From contig NZ_JAFBFH010000001.1 in NCBI RefSeq assembly GCF_016909185.1, forward strand, positions 62,001 through 126,000: a stretch of DNA of 64,000 nucleotides, written 5' to 3'. Origin of the DNA: Siminovitchia thermophila. Lineage in GTDB: Bacteria; Bacillota; Bacilli; Bacillales; Bacillaceae_C. Below, one piece after another: positions 1 to 9,251 of this stretch (its first letter is position 1; each line of letters opens with the position of its first letter). The notes under the pieces were generated by a model. That model did not search any database. It was not told the origin of the DNA and saw only the letters and a program-made list of their open reading frames with translations. The position numbers were made by a program, and so were the translations under genes.

Positions 1-82
1 TGTTTTGATCTTGGGTACTTCCACATGCTCCCAATAAACCAATGGCGAAAGCCAAAATTAAAAACGAACGTATCCTGTTCAA
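1..82 (-). CDS. Lipoprotein N-terminus, cut by window edge
   Basis: Only the first 27 codons lie in the window. The reading starts at a TTG (80-82) preceded by a GGGGGT Shine-Dalgarno about 8 bases upstream. It encodes a positively charged start (NRIRS), a hydrophobic stretch and the lipobox LLGAC followed by GSTQD, so this is an exported lipoprotein anchored to the outer face of the membrane through its Cys. It is the last visible gene of an operon that also carries a propeller lipoprotein, a response regulator and a sensor kinase. Its mature domain is outside the window, so no function can be given. Confidence 0.7.
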   Translation of the reverse strand, partial: MNRIRSFLILAFAIGLLGACGSTQDQN

Positions 83-181
83 TTTATTTACCCCCAACAC
101 TATGATTCTTGTCATCAACTCAGTTTAACATGATTATGTGTGAAAGATGTGAAATCCGCGTTACCAATTAACGAAACAACG

Positions 182-1564
182 TTACATAAGCGGCAGCTTG
201 ATCGAGACGGAAGTGCCCTTGCCAACTTGGCTCGAAATTGTCATCGTTCCTCCATGCAGCTTCGCCAGCCTGTCTACAATCGCGAGCCCAAGCCCTGTAC
301 CGCCTTGCTTGCGTGTCCTTGCTTTATCAACCCGGTAAAAGCGTTCCGTTATTTGGGCCAAATCCGCTTCGGGAATTCCCTGCCCGGTATCCGCGATCGT
401 AATAACTCCAAAGCGTTCGTCCTCCAAAGTAAGGGAAACGAATATGCTCCCTCCCGGATTTGTATAGTTAATCGCATTATCCAATATATTCATCAACATT
501 TGAATAAGCCGTTCCTCATCTGCTTCCGCAATTAATTCGTAATCAAAACAGCTTTCCAAATGGATCCCTTTTTCATCCATTCGGTGTTTTACCTTGTTGA
601 TGGATTCCTCAATCGTTTGTGCAAGCGGAATCGGCGCCATCTTTAACGAAAATTCCCTGGATTCAAACCTGGCAAGATCAAGTAAATCATCAACAAGCCG
701 TTCCATCCGGTTCGCTTCCCGCAAAATAATGTGCTCATATTTTTCTTTGTCTTCCGTTTTGGCGACACCCGTTTGGATGGCTTCCATATAACCAATAATG
801 TAGCTGAGCGGTGTTCGAAGTTCATGCGAGACATTGGCCAAAAATTCCTTTCTCCGATCATCTTCCTTTTGGACAGATTCCGCCATTTCATTGAACGTTT
901 TGGCAAGCTGTCCAATCTCGTCATCATGATAATCGGCTACCCTTACAGACAAATTTCCCGATGAAAGCTCGCGAGCGGCATTTTTCATGTCGGTGATCGG
1001 TTTAAGTGTTCGCTTCAGCCACTTATTCCCGATCGTAAGCGCAACGAGTAAAAAAAGAAATGCCCCGGCAAGCCAATACACAGAATACCGAAAAGTCATT
1101 TCACTTAAATTTTCGAGCGGATAGTATAAATAGATAATGCCCTCCAGCCTTTTGCCGTCAAGCAGCGGGACAACAACCGAAATGACATCCCGATCCAGCC
1201 GCTCCACATGCCCTTTTCGATAAACGGGAGCGCCTGTTAACAGCTTTTCCCGGTCCTCTCCGCTAATCAAAGCGTGATAATCTATTTCAAAAGGCAAACA
1301 CATGCTCAATTCCCTGGGATTTTTCACAGCAAACACTTCAAACTGCGATTTTTCCCCGAACGCGTTAATGTCCTCTATCAAGGAGTTTTCCACAGCTCCC
1401 CCTTCATATGAAAGAGCCAGCCGCTTTCCGGTTTCAAGCATATCCTTTTCCAATTTTTTGACGTACAAACTTTCATATAGCATATACGAAAAAAAAGAAG
1501 CGTACACAATTGAGACAAGAAAAGCGACTAATAAGGCCAAAGACAATTTTCGAGACAGCCTCAT
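182..1564 (-). CDS. Sensor histidine kinase (OmpR-partner type)
   Basis: Membrane-bound sensor kinase of 460 aa. Residues 7-29 form the first membrane segment, about 30-160 an extracytoplasmic sensor domain, and 164-178 the second segment. A HAMP linker follows (about 180-232). The dimerisation and phosphoacceptor helix carries FLANVSHELRTP with phosphorylated His247. The ATPase domain shows the N box (NILDNAINY, about 359-367), the G1 box ADTGQGIPE (391-399) and the G2 box GGTGLGLAIV (421-430). All catalytic motifs are intact. The start ATG overlaps the stop of the response regulator gene by four bases, so the two are translationally coupled and form one two-component system. The signal is unknown; the two lipoproteins in the same operon could be sensor accessories or targets. 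Confidence 0.93.
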   Translation of the reverse strand: MRLSRKLSLALLVAFLVSIVYASFFSYMLYESLYVKKLEKDMLETGKRLALSYEGGAVENSLIEDINAFGEKSQFEVFAVKNPRELSMCLPFEIDYHALISGEDREKLLTGAPVYRKGHVERLDRDVISVVVPLLDGKRLEGIIYLYYPLENLSEMTFRYSVYWLAGAFLFLLVALTIGNKWLKRTLKPITDMKNAARELSSGNLSVRVADYHDDEIGQLAKTFNEMAESVQKEDDRRKEFLANVSHELRTPLSYIIGYMEAIQTGVAKTEDKEKYEHIILREANRMERLVDDLLDLARFESREFSLKMAPIPLAQTIEESINKVKHRMDEKGIHLESCFDYELIAEADEERLIQMLMNILDNAINYTNPGGSIFVSLTLEDERFGVITIADTGQGIPEADLAQITERFYRVDKARTRKQGGTGLGLAIVDRLAKLHGGTMTISSQVGKGTSVSIKLPLM

Positions 1565-2238
1565 TTTGGCACCTCAAATTTATATCCACAGCCCCAAACA
1601 GTTTGAATATATCTCCCCGCGCTTTCTCCAACTTTCATCCGCAAGGTTTTAATATGGGTATCCACCGTCCTTGGCCCTCCCTGGTAAGACATATCCCACA
1701 CCTGATCCAGCAGGGCCTCTCTGGAAAATACTTTTCCCGGCTCGCTCATCATGACTTTCAACAGTTCGAATTCCTTAAATGTCAGCTCCGTTTCGATACC
1801 GAATATCTCAAGCCTTCTCCTTTCCAAGTCCATGAAATAGCTCCCTATCTCAATCGTCGCCTTCGTATTTCGCTTATAAGCGGATCTTCTTAAAACAGCT
1901 TCTATTCTGGCAACAAGTTCACCGGGAGAAAACGGCTTTACGATATAATCATCTCCGCCAAGCTTCAACCCCTTAACCTTGTCCCATTCCTCTCCTTTTG
2001 CTGATAAAAAAATAATCGGAATTTCGCTTTTTTCCCGGATTTCTTGACAAATATCAAAGCCATCCTTGCCGGGAAGCATAATATCGAGCAAAACAAGATC
2101 TATTTTTTCCTTCGTTAAAAAATGATAAAGCTCTTCGTGTCCCTTTGCTTCCGAAGTTTTATAACCGGAATTTTGCAAGTACATCGAAATTAAATGCCTC
2201 ATATCCTCTTCATCATCGACAATTAAAACATGTACCAT
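1561..2238 (-). CDS. OmpR/PhoB-family response regulator
   Basis: DNA-binding response regulator of 225 aa, the phosphorylation partner of the sensor kinase encoded immediately downstream. The receiver domain (1-115) has the acidic pocket DDEED near residues 8-12, the phospho-acceptor Asp52 in LLDIMLPGKDG, Ser79 and the conserved Lys101 in KPFSPGEL. The C-terminal winged-helix domain (about 128-225) has the expected ELTFKEFELL start and the recognition region ending in VWGCGYKFE. Its ATG shares one base with the stop codon of the upstream propeller lipoprotein (TAATG), showing that the lipoprotein is part of the operon. The exact orthologue among the many Bacillus systems cannot be assigned from sequence alone. 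Confidence 0.93.
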   Translation of the reverse strand: MVHVLIVDDEEDMRHLISMYLQNSGYKTSEAKGHEELYHFLTKEKIDLVLLDIMLPGKDGFDICQEIREKSEIPIIFLSAKGEEWDKVKGLKLGGDDYIVKPFSPGELVARIEAVLRRSAYKRNTKATIEIGSYFMDLERRRLEIFGIETELTFKEFELLKVMMSEPGKVFSREALLDQVWDMSYQGGPRTVDTHIKTLRMKVGESAGRYIQTVWGCGYKFEVPK

Positions 2239-3206
2239 TATTCCACCTTCTCGCGTGTAAAAATTCCGAATGGACCTTTGCCCACCTTGGTTTTCCCTTC
2301 AATTTCCAATGTCTCCGGATCAATCCAATACACTTCATTACTGTCAAACCCGGCTACAATCATTTTTCCCGAAAAAGAACTGACTGCAAAAGGATTCGCC
2401 CCTACTTCGACTTGCGCTTTCAGCTTTTTGTCAAAATCAAAACGATACAACATGTTCGTTCCGTGGCTTAGGGCATACAAACCGTAATTATTTTCATAAA
2501 AATCAACAGGCATCAGCGGCGCGGGAATCTGTTCCTTCAATGCTTGTGTTTTTAATGAATAGACTGCGATGAAGGACTGGGGCTTCGTCCCTTCCCCATG
2601 TCCCCCTATCCATAATTCGCTTTCTTTGCTGCGCAACAGCATGCCGGTGCTTGATGCCGGAATCGAAAGCTCGCTTTCAATTGAATAATCGTCTAAATTG
2701 ATAAAAGCCAACGCTTTTCCTTTGAAAGAAGCAACATATAGATACTGCCCGTCTGTTTCCATTTCAAGCGGATATGGCTTCGTCTTCACACTTTTGATTT
2801 CTTCTCCGTTTTTATTGAAAAATCGGACTGCATTGCTTTCCTTATCGGCAAAAGCAAATCCTAAATTGTTTTTAAGATAGACACCGTTGACAATGCCCTT
2901 CCCGGTCTTGAACGACCGCTTTAGCTTTCCCGTTTTCAATGAATAAAAGTCGACTTCTTCAAGCTCTGGCCCGAATAACAACAATGTATCCCCATCAGGA
3001 AGCAGCCTTGCGCCTGTATAGGCTTTGTGCAGTTCCCAGTGGCCAAATACTTCTCCTTTTTTGTTCAAAAAATCAATGCTGAACTCCCCCAAGTTTAACG
3101 TAGCGGCAAACTCTTGGCCTTCCTTTACAGGTTGATAGCTTTTATCTTGGCAGCCCGCCAGCAAAATGATGAACAATATAAAAAGAAGATGGGTTTTTTT
3201 CTTCAC
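2238..3206 (-). CDS. Beta-propeller lipoprotein
   Basis: Predicted lipoprotein of 322 aa. I start it at the GTG at 3204-3206, which follows GGAAGG by 7 bases and gives a signal sequence MKKKTHLLFILFIILLAGC with lipobox LLAGC; a TTG six codons upstream is a weaker alternative. The mature part is a series of about 40-residue beta-rich repeats of the YncE / surface-antigen propeller kind, with recurring patterns such as DGQYLYVASF, NNYGLYALSHG and GKMIVAGFDSNEVYWID. Such propellers usually bind ligands or proteins outside the cell; the partner is not known. It is the first gene of the operon with the two-component system, so it may modulate the sensor kinase. Confidence 0.8.
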   Translation of the reverse strand: MKKKTHLLFILFIILLAGCQDKSYQPVKEGQEFAATLNLGEFSIDFLNKKGEVFGHWELHKAYTGARLLPDGDTLLLFGPELEEVDFYSLKTGKLKRSFKTGKGIVNGVYLKNNLGFAFADKESNAVRFFNKNGEEIKSVKTKPYPLEMETDGQYLYVASFKGKALAFINLDDYSIESELSIPASSTGMLLRSKESELWIGGHGEGTKPQSFIAVYSLKTQALKEQIPAPLMPVDFYENNYGLYALSHGTNMLYRFDFDKKLKAQVEVGANPFAVSSFSGKMIVAGFDSNEVYWIDPETLEIEGKTKVGKGPFGIFTREKVE

Positions 3207-3426
3207 TTTCTCACCTTCCGCCAAAACAATTTCATCTTATTTTAGCATAACGGATATTTGTGATATTTAAATGAAATTCACATGAAAATTTCGGCGCCGG
3301 CCACCCTATTTCCAAATTTCTGTTGAGATGCTTCAGTCTGAAGATTTTACGTCTGAATCGATACGGAGCTATTTTGAGGTGGACGATGTATAGTGATATG
3401 CGGGGTTCCCATAAGCATTGTCGAGG

Positions 3427-3461
3427 CAAAAAAATGGCCGGACCGCTCAAGCAGTCCGGCA
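3427..3461 (-). terminator. Intrinsic terminator of the AgcS gene
   Basis: On the minus strand GCCGGAC and GTCCGGC arms enclose a 10-base loop and are followed by CCATTTTTTT. It lies directly beyond the stop codon of the amino-acid symporter gene. Confidence 0.85.
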
Positions 3462-3466
3462 GTCTT

Positions 3467-4918
3467 TTAACTGACATCCCTTTTTTTAAAATCGTCACTT
3501 TCCCAAAAGTCGGCGTTTTTAATGCCCACTTTCTGAGGATCAAATACAGGATCCAGCCCTTGTTTCCTCTGTTCCTCGTAGTCTTTTAAGGCGATCATCG
3601 CTGGTTTAAACAGGATCAAAATGGCAATCAAATTAAGCCAGCACATGATCCCAAGCCCGACATCCCCGAGATCCCAAGCAGCCTTTGCCGTTCTGACACT
3701 TCCATAAAAAACGCCAGCCAACAAGACGATTTTTACAATGAACATGGGAATCTTTCCGTCTTTTCCCCGCGTCAAATAAGCGACATTCGTCTCGGCGATA
3801 TAATAGTAAGCCATGATAGTCGTAAATGCGAAGAAAAAAAGCGCGATGGCCACAAAAGCCGAGCCAAATCCGGGTAAAGCGGATTCCACTGCCGCCTGGG
3901 TGTAAACTGGGCCCGGTTCCACATCGCCGAGGCGGTTGACGATAAAAGATTTGTCGGGACGAACCGTATTATACATGCCTGTAACGATGATCATGAAAGC
4001 GGTCGCCGAACATACGATCAAGGTATCCACATAAACCGAAAACGCCTGAACAATTCCTTGCTTTGCGGGATGCGACACTTCAGCTGCCCCCGCAGCATGC
4101 GCGCCTGACCCTTGGCCGGCTTCGTTTGAATAAATTCCCCGTTTAACCCCCCAGGAAATCGCCATTCCGAGAATTCCCCCGAAGGCAGAATCAAGCCCGA
4201 AAGCACTTTTAAAGATTAAAGCAATAACTGCCGGCAATTCCGTGATGTTAAACGCCATAACGATCAAGGCAACAAGAACATAGCCGATAGCCATGAACGG
4301 GACAACGAATTCAGCCGTTTTCGCAATTCTTTTAATACCACCGAAAATAATAAAGCCCAATAATAATACGATGACAATACCGGTAATAACAGTACTGATT
4401 CCAAAAGCATTTTCAAGTCCAGTCGCAATCGAGTTGGACTGCACCCCTGGCATCAGAAGAGCCATCGCAATACTCGTAGCCACTGCAAAAATGACCGCGT
4501 ACCACTTTTTCCCCATCCCTTTTTCTATATAGTAGGCAGGACCGCCGCGGTATTGTCCGTCTTGCTTTACTTTATATATTTGGGCTAATGTCGATTCTAC
4601 ATACGCGGTGCTAGCACCCAAAAATGCAATCGCCCACATCCAAAAGACCGCGCCCGGACCCCCAAAGGCAATCGCTGTCGCTGTTCCTGCGATATTACCA
4701 GTTCCGACCCGTCCCGAAACCGCAACTGACAACGCTTGGAACGATGAAATTCCTGCACTTGAACTTTTTCCAGAGAATAATTGCTTAAGCATTTCCTTAA
4801 TAAGACGAAGCTGCATAAAACGAGTCATGATCGAAAACAAGATGCCAATACCAAGCGACAAATAAATAAGGGGGGAACTCCATATTACGCCCGACAGCCA
4901 TTCAATAAACGTTACCAT
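3467..4918 (-). CDS. AgcS-family alanine/glycine:sodium symporter
   Basis: Sodium-coupled symporter for small neutral amino acids, 483 aa, with about ten hydrophobic segments. The family signature is seen in the N-terminal third: GRVGTGNIAGTATAIAFGGP, followed by FWMWAIAFLGASTAYVESTLAQ and the YRGGPAYYIEKG motif. The start at 4918 is chosen because an AGGAGG lies 7 bases before it; an ATG two codons upstream is too close. The gene stands alone with its own terminator. A perfect catabolite-responsive element lies 37 bases upstream of the start, so expression is probably controlled by CcpA. Which amino acid is carried (alanine, glycine or glutamine) cannot be decided. Confidence 0.92.
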   Translation of the reverse strand: MVTFIEWLSGVIWSSPLIYLSLGIGILFSIMTRFMQLRLIKEMLKQLFSGKSSSAGISSFQALSVAVSGRVGTGNIAGTATAIAFGGPGAVFWMWAIAFLGASTAYVESTLAQIYKVKQDGQYRGGPAYYIEKGMGKKWYAVIFAVATSIAMALLMPGVQSNSIATGLENAFGISTVITGIVIVLLLGFIIFGGIKRIAKTAEFVVPFMAIGYVLVALIVMAFNITELPAVIALIFKSAFGLDSAFGGILGMAISWGVKRGIYSNEAGQGSGAHAAGAAEVSHPAKQGIVQAFSVYVDTLIVCSATAFMIIVTGMYNTVRPDKSFIVNRLGDVEPGPVYTQAAVESALPGFGSAFVAIALFFFAFTTIMAYYYIAETNVAYLTRGKDGKIPMFIVKIVLLAGVFYGSVRTAKAAWDLGDVGLGIMCWLNLIAILILFKPAMIALKDYEEQRKQGLDPVFDPQKVGIKNADFWESDDFKKRDVS

Positions 4919-4954
4919 CCGCATTCCTCCTAGCCATTATTATATTAATATATT

Positions 4955-4968
4955 TGTAAGCGCTTGCA
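4955..4968. promoter_or_regulatory. cre site (CcpA operator) upstream of the AgcS gene
   Basis: TGTAAGCGCTTGCA matches the CcpA consensus TGWAANCGNTNWCA apart from the W position near the end, and is an almost perfect palindrome. It sits 37 bases before the start codon, where binding would hinder transcription in rich sugar. Confidence 0.75.
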
Positions 4969-5041
4969 AATAGAATTATATACCGCTTAAAAAAATAATA
5001 CTACATCATAAATTCTTAACTATAAGAATGTTCAAATGGAT

Positions 5042-5094
5042 AAAAAATCCCCCTTAACCTATACCTCGTCTAACACGGTATCCGGCTAAGGGGA
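5042..5094 (-). terminator. Intrinsic terminator of the malate synthase operon
   Basis: Read on the minus strand, CCCCTTAGCC ... GGTTAAGGGG forms a long, slightly imperfect stem (with GGATACC/GGTATAGG continuing it) followed by GATTTTTTA. It lies about 110 bases beyond the glcB stop. Confidence 0.75.
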
Positions 5095-5202
5095 GTTTAT
5101 ATAAAGAGGTTATTAGATTTTTGCGGCTTAAACATTTTCAAAATACGAGCAACTGTGTTTCACACCACATCATTTTCGAAGACTTCACTTAACCTGGTTC
5201 CC

Positions 5203-7386
5203 TTATGTGTGCTGAATAGATGTCTTTTCCTTGAATTCTAAACGGCGACGATGCAAAATGGGCTCGGTATAACCATTTGGCTGATCTCGTCCTTTAAATA
5301 CAAGGTCACACGCAGCCTGAAATGCCACGGAACGATCAAAATCGCCTGACATCGGTCTATATGCCGGATCTCCCGCATTTTGCTGATCCACAACTTTTGC
5401 CATCCGTTTCATCGTTGTCATAACTTGCTCCTTCGTGCAAATGCCATGGCGGAGCCAATTGGCGATATGCTGGCTTGAAATTCGCAGGGTAGCCCGGTCT
5501 TCCATTAAACCGACATCGTGAATATCAGGCACCTTTGAACAGCCGACACCCTGTTCCACCCAGCGGACAACATATCCCAGTATCCCTTGAGCGTTATTAT
5601 CAAGCTCTTTTTGAATTTCTTCTTTGCTGAAGTGGGGATTTTTTTCAAGCGGAATATCCAGCATGTCATTTTGCAAGTCTTTGATTGAACGGGATAGCTG
5701 TTGTTGTACATCCCAAACATTCACCTTGTGATAATGTAAGACATGCAATGTCGCAGCTGTCGGAGACGGTACCCAAGCTGTGCTGGCCCCCGCCTCGACA
5801 TGGCCCATTTTTTGTTCGATCATGTCTTTCATTTTATCCGGCATTGCCCACATGCCTTTCCCTATCTGCGCCCGGCCGGGCAGCCCGGCCGCAAGGCCCG
5901 TGTACACATTGGATTGTTCATATGCACTGAGCCAATTGGCTTTTTTCATTTCATTTTTTCTTATTACGGGTCCAGCCTCCATAGAAGTATGGATTTCATC
6001 TCCTGTCCGATCAAGGAAACCCGTATTGATAAAGGCTATTCTTTCTTTTGCTTCGTAAATGCAATTTTTCAAATTTAACGACGTCCGCCGTTCCTCATCC
6101 ATAATGCCCATTTTCAAAGTGTGCCGGGCAAGGCCGAGCAGATCTTCTACCCGATTAAACAGTTCATTGGCGAAAGCTACTTCTTCCGAACCATGCATTT
6201 TAGGTTTGACAATATATACAGAGCCTTTTTTAGAATTTTTCTTTGCGGTGTTGCCAAGCAGATCATGCTTAGCAATTAAACTGGTGACAACCGCATCCAA
6301 AATCCCTTCGGGAATCTCTTCCCCATTATGATCCAAAACCGCAGGCGTTGTCATTAAATGACCTACATTGCGGACGAGCTGCAGCGAGCGGCCGGGAAGC
6401 TGAAACGCTTCTCCATCCGGTGACATGTATTTCCGATCCTCATTCAGTACTCGATGAACGATTTTTCCATTTTTCTTAAATACAGCTGTTAATGTTCCTT
6501 TCATCAAACCAAGCCAGTTTCGGTACACATCGACTTTGTCTTCCGCGTCCACTGCTGTGACGGAATCTTCGCAATCCATGATCGTTGATAAAGCAGATTC
6601 TAGCAATATATCTTTTATCCCTGCCGGATCTGTTTTACCGACAGGATGTTGGGGGTCAAATTGAATTTCAACATGCAAACCATTGTTTTTCAACAGAACG
6701 GCAGTCGGATTTTCAACACTTCCACGGTAGCCAGCCAACTTTTTTTGATTGAGCAAACACACTCTATTTCCGTTATTTAATTGAACAGCAAGCTTTCTCC
6801 CGTCAATATAATAATTGACCGCTTCTTTATGAGATGCTCCGTGAAGGGGCGCGATTTGGTCCAGAAATTTTTTTCCGTACTGAATGACCTTTTGTCCGCG
6901 AACCGGGTTATATTCACTCATTCGGCGTGCTCCATTTTCCTCATCAATGGCATCTGTTCCGTACAGGGCATCATACAAACTTCCCCATCTGGCATTTGCC
7001 GCGTTAATAGCGTACCTGGCATTATTGACCGGAACAACCAATTGTGGTCCCGCCATATTTGCCATTTCTTGATCCACATTTTTGGTTGTGACTTTACAAT
7101 GGTCTACAGGAGGCTCCAAGTACCCAATATCTTTTAAAAAAGATTTATACTCTGTCAAGTCAAAGTGATCTGTATGTTTGTGATGCCATTCATTTATTTT
7201 TCGTTGCAACATGTCACGCTTTTTTAAAAGTTTCCTGTTTTTGGGAGCAAGATCTTGAATAAGTCTGCTCAACCCCCTCCAAAACACCCCGCTCTCAACC
7301 CCGCTCCCGGGCAAGGCCTCTCTTTCAATAAATTTGTACAAAGCGGGAGCCACTTGAATTTCATTTACATTCAGATAGCTTTCCAT
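5203..7386 (-). CDS. glcB: Malate synthase G
   Basis: Condenses glyoxylate with acetyl-CoA to malate. The 727-aa product has the usual length of the monomeric G isoform and its hallmark blocks: [15 protein letters not shown] in the first part of the barrel, [33 protein letters not shown] with an active-site Glu, [20 protein letters not shown], and [14 protein letters not shown] containing the catalytic Asp. The start at 7386 follows GGAGGA by about 7 bases; an ATG five codons upstream overlaps that ribosome site. It is 76 bases downstream of an aminotransferase gene in the same direction and near the allantoin cluster, so its likely job is to drain glyoxylate from purine breakdown into the TCA cycle. 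Confidence 0.96.
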   Translation of the reverse strand: MESYLNVNEIQVAPALYKFIEREALPGSGVESGVFWRGLSRLIQDLAPKNRKLLKKRDMLQRKINEWHHKHTDHFDLTEYKSFLKDIGYLEPPVDHCKVTTKNVDQEMANMAGPQLVVPVNNARYAINAANARWGSLYDALYGTDAIDEENGARRMSEYNPVRGQKVIQYGKKFLDQIAPLHGASHKEAVNYYIDGRKLAVQLNNGNRVCLLNQKKLAGYRGSVENPTAVLLKNNGLHVEIQFDPQHPVGKTDPAGIKDILLESALSTIMDCEDSVTAVDAEDKVDVYRNWLGLMKGTLTAVFKKNGKIVHRVLNEDRKYMSPDGEAFQLPGRSLQLVRNVGHLMTTPAVLDHNGEEIPEGILDAVVTSLIAKHDLLGNTAKKNSKKGSVYIVKPKMHGSEEVAFANELFNRVEDLLGLARHTLKMGIMDEERRTSLNLKNCIYEAKERIAFINTGFLDRTGDEIHTSMEAGPVIRKNEMKKANWLSAYEQSNVYTGLAAGLPGRAQIGKGMWAMPDKMKDMIEQKMGHVEAGASTAWVPSPTAATLHVLHYHKVNVWDVQQQLSRSIKDLQNDMLDIPLEKNPHFSKEEIQKELDNNAQGILGYVVRWVEQGVGCSKVPDIHDVGLMEDRATLRISSQHIANWLRHGICTKEQVMTTMKRMAKVVDQQNAGDPAYRPMSGDFDRSVAFQAACDLVFKGRDQPNGYTEPILHRRRLEFKEKTSIQHT

Positions 7387-7462
7387 CTCTTTCTCCTCCA
7401 TTTCCGACGGCCAAATATATCATAAATTGATTTTTGCTTGCTTGATCATCACCCTGTTTTAT

Positions 7463-8635
7463 TTACACCGGAACTTTGGAGAACTCCTCCTGAAATCTCG
7501 CTATCGCCCCATCAACATTTGCAGAATAACCCATTTCATTCAGCGTTTCACCAATGAAACGAACCGCCTTTTCAAGCATTTCTTTCGTTGTGTTGCCCAT
7601 ATGGCCAATGCGGAAGGCTTTGCCAGCCAAGTGAGCTAGCGCTCCTGCCACAATGAGCCCCTTCCCGGCTAATTGTTTACGGAAAGCAGCGTCATTGACT
7701 CCCTCTGGATAAAGAATGCAAGATAATGTCGGGGCCGCAACTTTTTCTTCTGCCAATGGTGTCATACCGTACGCTTTCAACGCTGCCCTGACGGCTCTTC
7801 CAAATTTTTCATGCCGTTCATATCTATTTTCCAAGCCCTCCTCCAACACGAGCCTCATCCCAAGTTCATACGCATAGACCAAATTGATGGCAGGCGTTGC
7901 AAAATATTTTTGCGGATCGTGCATAACAGGTAGCCAATTGTAAATATCGCAATAATAAGCAGGCACTTTTCCGAGTTTTTCACGGGCGGCCAATGCTGTT
8001 TGATTAAAGGCTACCACCGCTATGCCTGGTGGCACTCCAATAGCCTTTTGCGAACCTGTTAATACGACATCTATTTTATAAGCCGGGTTGCCCCCATACG
8101 CTTTTCCCATATTCTCTTCCATTGCGGCAGTAGCACAAACACCATCCAAAATGACAAGCGCATCATATTTTTTAATGACAGGAATGAGCGAATCCAAATC
8201 CGCTTTTACCCCTGTTGAAGTATCTGCATGCGTAATCGTAACTGCCTTGAAACCGCCTTTTTTCAACTTTTTTTCCACTTCGGCCGGTGAAACTTGTTTG
8301 CCCCATTCCGATTGGACTGTTTCAACCTCAATCCCAAATGCTGCTCCCAATTTGCTAAATCGATCTCCGAAAAATCCTTGGCTGATGACCAAAAGCTTCT
8401 CCCCCGGCGCAACTGTATTCACCAACGCCATTTCCATTGCAAGTGTTCCAGAACCGGAAATGACAAATGTCTCACCATCTGTTTGCAGCATTTCTTTTGT
8501 CTTGGAAATGGCACTTGTATACAGTTCGGCAAATCGGGGATCTGTATGACTCCGGGTTTCTTGGGCCAACGCCTTATAAATAGGATCAATGACCGGTGTT
8601 GGGCCGGGTATTAACAACATTTCTTTGTTTGGCAT
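7463..8635 (-). CDS. Class V aminotransferase, alanine-glyoxylate type
   Basis: PLP enzyme of 390 aa in the alanine-glyoxylate / serine-pyruvate aminotransferase family. The N-terminus MPNKEMLLIPGPTPV is the family's substrate-binding start; GSGTLAMEMAL (about 61-71) binds cofactor phosphate; Asp164 in VILDGVCA and Lys197 in TGSQKAIGVPPG are the cofactor aspartate and Schiff-base lysine; FRIGHMGN lies near the C-terminus. The start at 8635 is 7 bases from AGGAGG; another ATG directly before it is also possible. Coupled to malate synthase G, it probably converts glyoxylate to glycine. It is clearly distinct from the PucG copy and from the serine-operon copy in this window. Exact amino donor is not known. 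Confidence 0.88.
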   Translation of the reverse strand: MPNKEMLLIPGPTPVIDPIYKALAQETRSHTDPRFAELYTSAISKTKEMLQTDGETFVISGSGTLAMEMALVNTVAPGEKLLVISQGFFGDRFSKLGAAFGIEVETVQSEWGKQVSPAEVEKKLKKGGFKAVTITHADTSTGVKADLDSLIPVIKKYDALVILDGVCATAAMEENMGKAYGGNPAYKIDVVLTGSQKAIGVPPGIAVVAFNQTALAAREKLGKVPAYYCDIYNWLPVMHDPQKYFATPAINLVYAYELGMRLVLEEGLENRYERHEKFGRAVRAALKAYGMTPLAEEKVAAPTLSCILYPEGVNDAAFRKQLAGKGLIVAGALAHLAGKAFRIGHMGNTTKEMLEKAVRFIGETLNEMGYSANVDGAIARFQEEFSKVPV

Positions 8636-8702
8636 CATGCATCCTCCTCCAATATAGTTGTATTTTTTAAAAATATTCGGTGAAATTTGTCTTAATATAT
8701 AC

Positions 8703-8716
8703 ATTAAGCGCTTTCA
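8703..8716. promoter_or_regulatory. Candidate cre site upstream of the aminotransferase-glcB operon
   Basis: On the minus strand TGAAAGCGCTTAAT keeps the core AAGCGCTT but misses the last two consensus bases. It lies about 70 bases before the aminotransferase start. Confidence 0.4.
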
Positions 8717-8719
8717 ACT

Positions 8720-9251
8720 TCTGAATCATTATTGAAAATAACTAAAAAGGTTGGCCGGTTTTATTCATTTCAGATAAAACGAATACCAAAATGCTATTCT
8801 CGTTAAAGTATAAAGCCGCAGTAGAACCAGGCCTTCAAAATTGTGGGCCATGCAGACGCGTTGCCACACAACCTCTAAGCCCCCGTATCAGAAAGGGAAC
8901 AAGATCGAAAGTGTCCTGTTGGCAAGCTCATGCAGCGATATCTTCGGAAAAAACTTATCCTTTTCCTCCGTGCGCTAACGATCATGTAGCTTATACTATA
9001 ATAGCTTATACTATAACAACGAAGCTTTCCTTTGTCTGTCGCTTCGCTAGCGCTCATACACCCTGTACGTCGCGAAGCCTTTTGATCGACATTCTTGAAA
9101 AAACGATTGTTTCAAGTCGGCAGGACAAAGCAGCGGCATAGGCTTTTACAGGCTGTTGGTCCTCCACTCATCATTCTCGTTTTGCCCCGATTTCTTGAAG
9201 TCACGAGGCATACAGCCGGTTCATACCGGATAAATCCCTCATAGGGCCGGT
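8720..9251. other. Gene-free stretch with possible mobile-element remnant
   Basis: No convincing gene is visible in about 530 bases. Notable contents are a tandem direct repeat of the 14-mer agcttatactataa (about 8989-9018), a CTTCGC/GCGAAG hairpin (about 9042-9080), a CCGGT-TCAT-ACCGG hairpin (9214-9229) and a second copy of GCCGGTTCAT near 9245. Open readings crossing it show no domain and no ribosome site. Base composition in the middle is richer in GC than usual intergenic DNA here, which suggests a decayed insertion element, but I cannot name it. Confidence 0.3.

Noticed and set aside
182-535. Long plus-strand open frame over the kinase gene
   Set aside because: Antisense shadow of a well-supported histidine kinase gene; no start signals.
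8791-9141. A 116-codon open frame on the plus strand in the gene-free interval
   Set aside because: No ribosome site, no domain and a residue mix typical of chance translation; taken as non-coding remnant.
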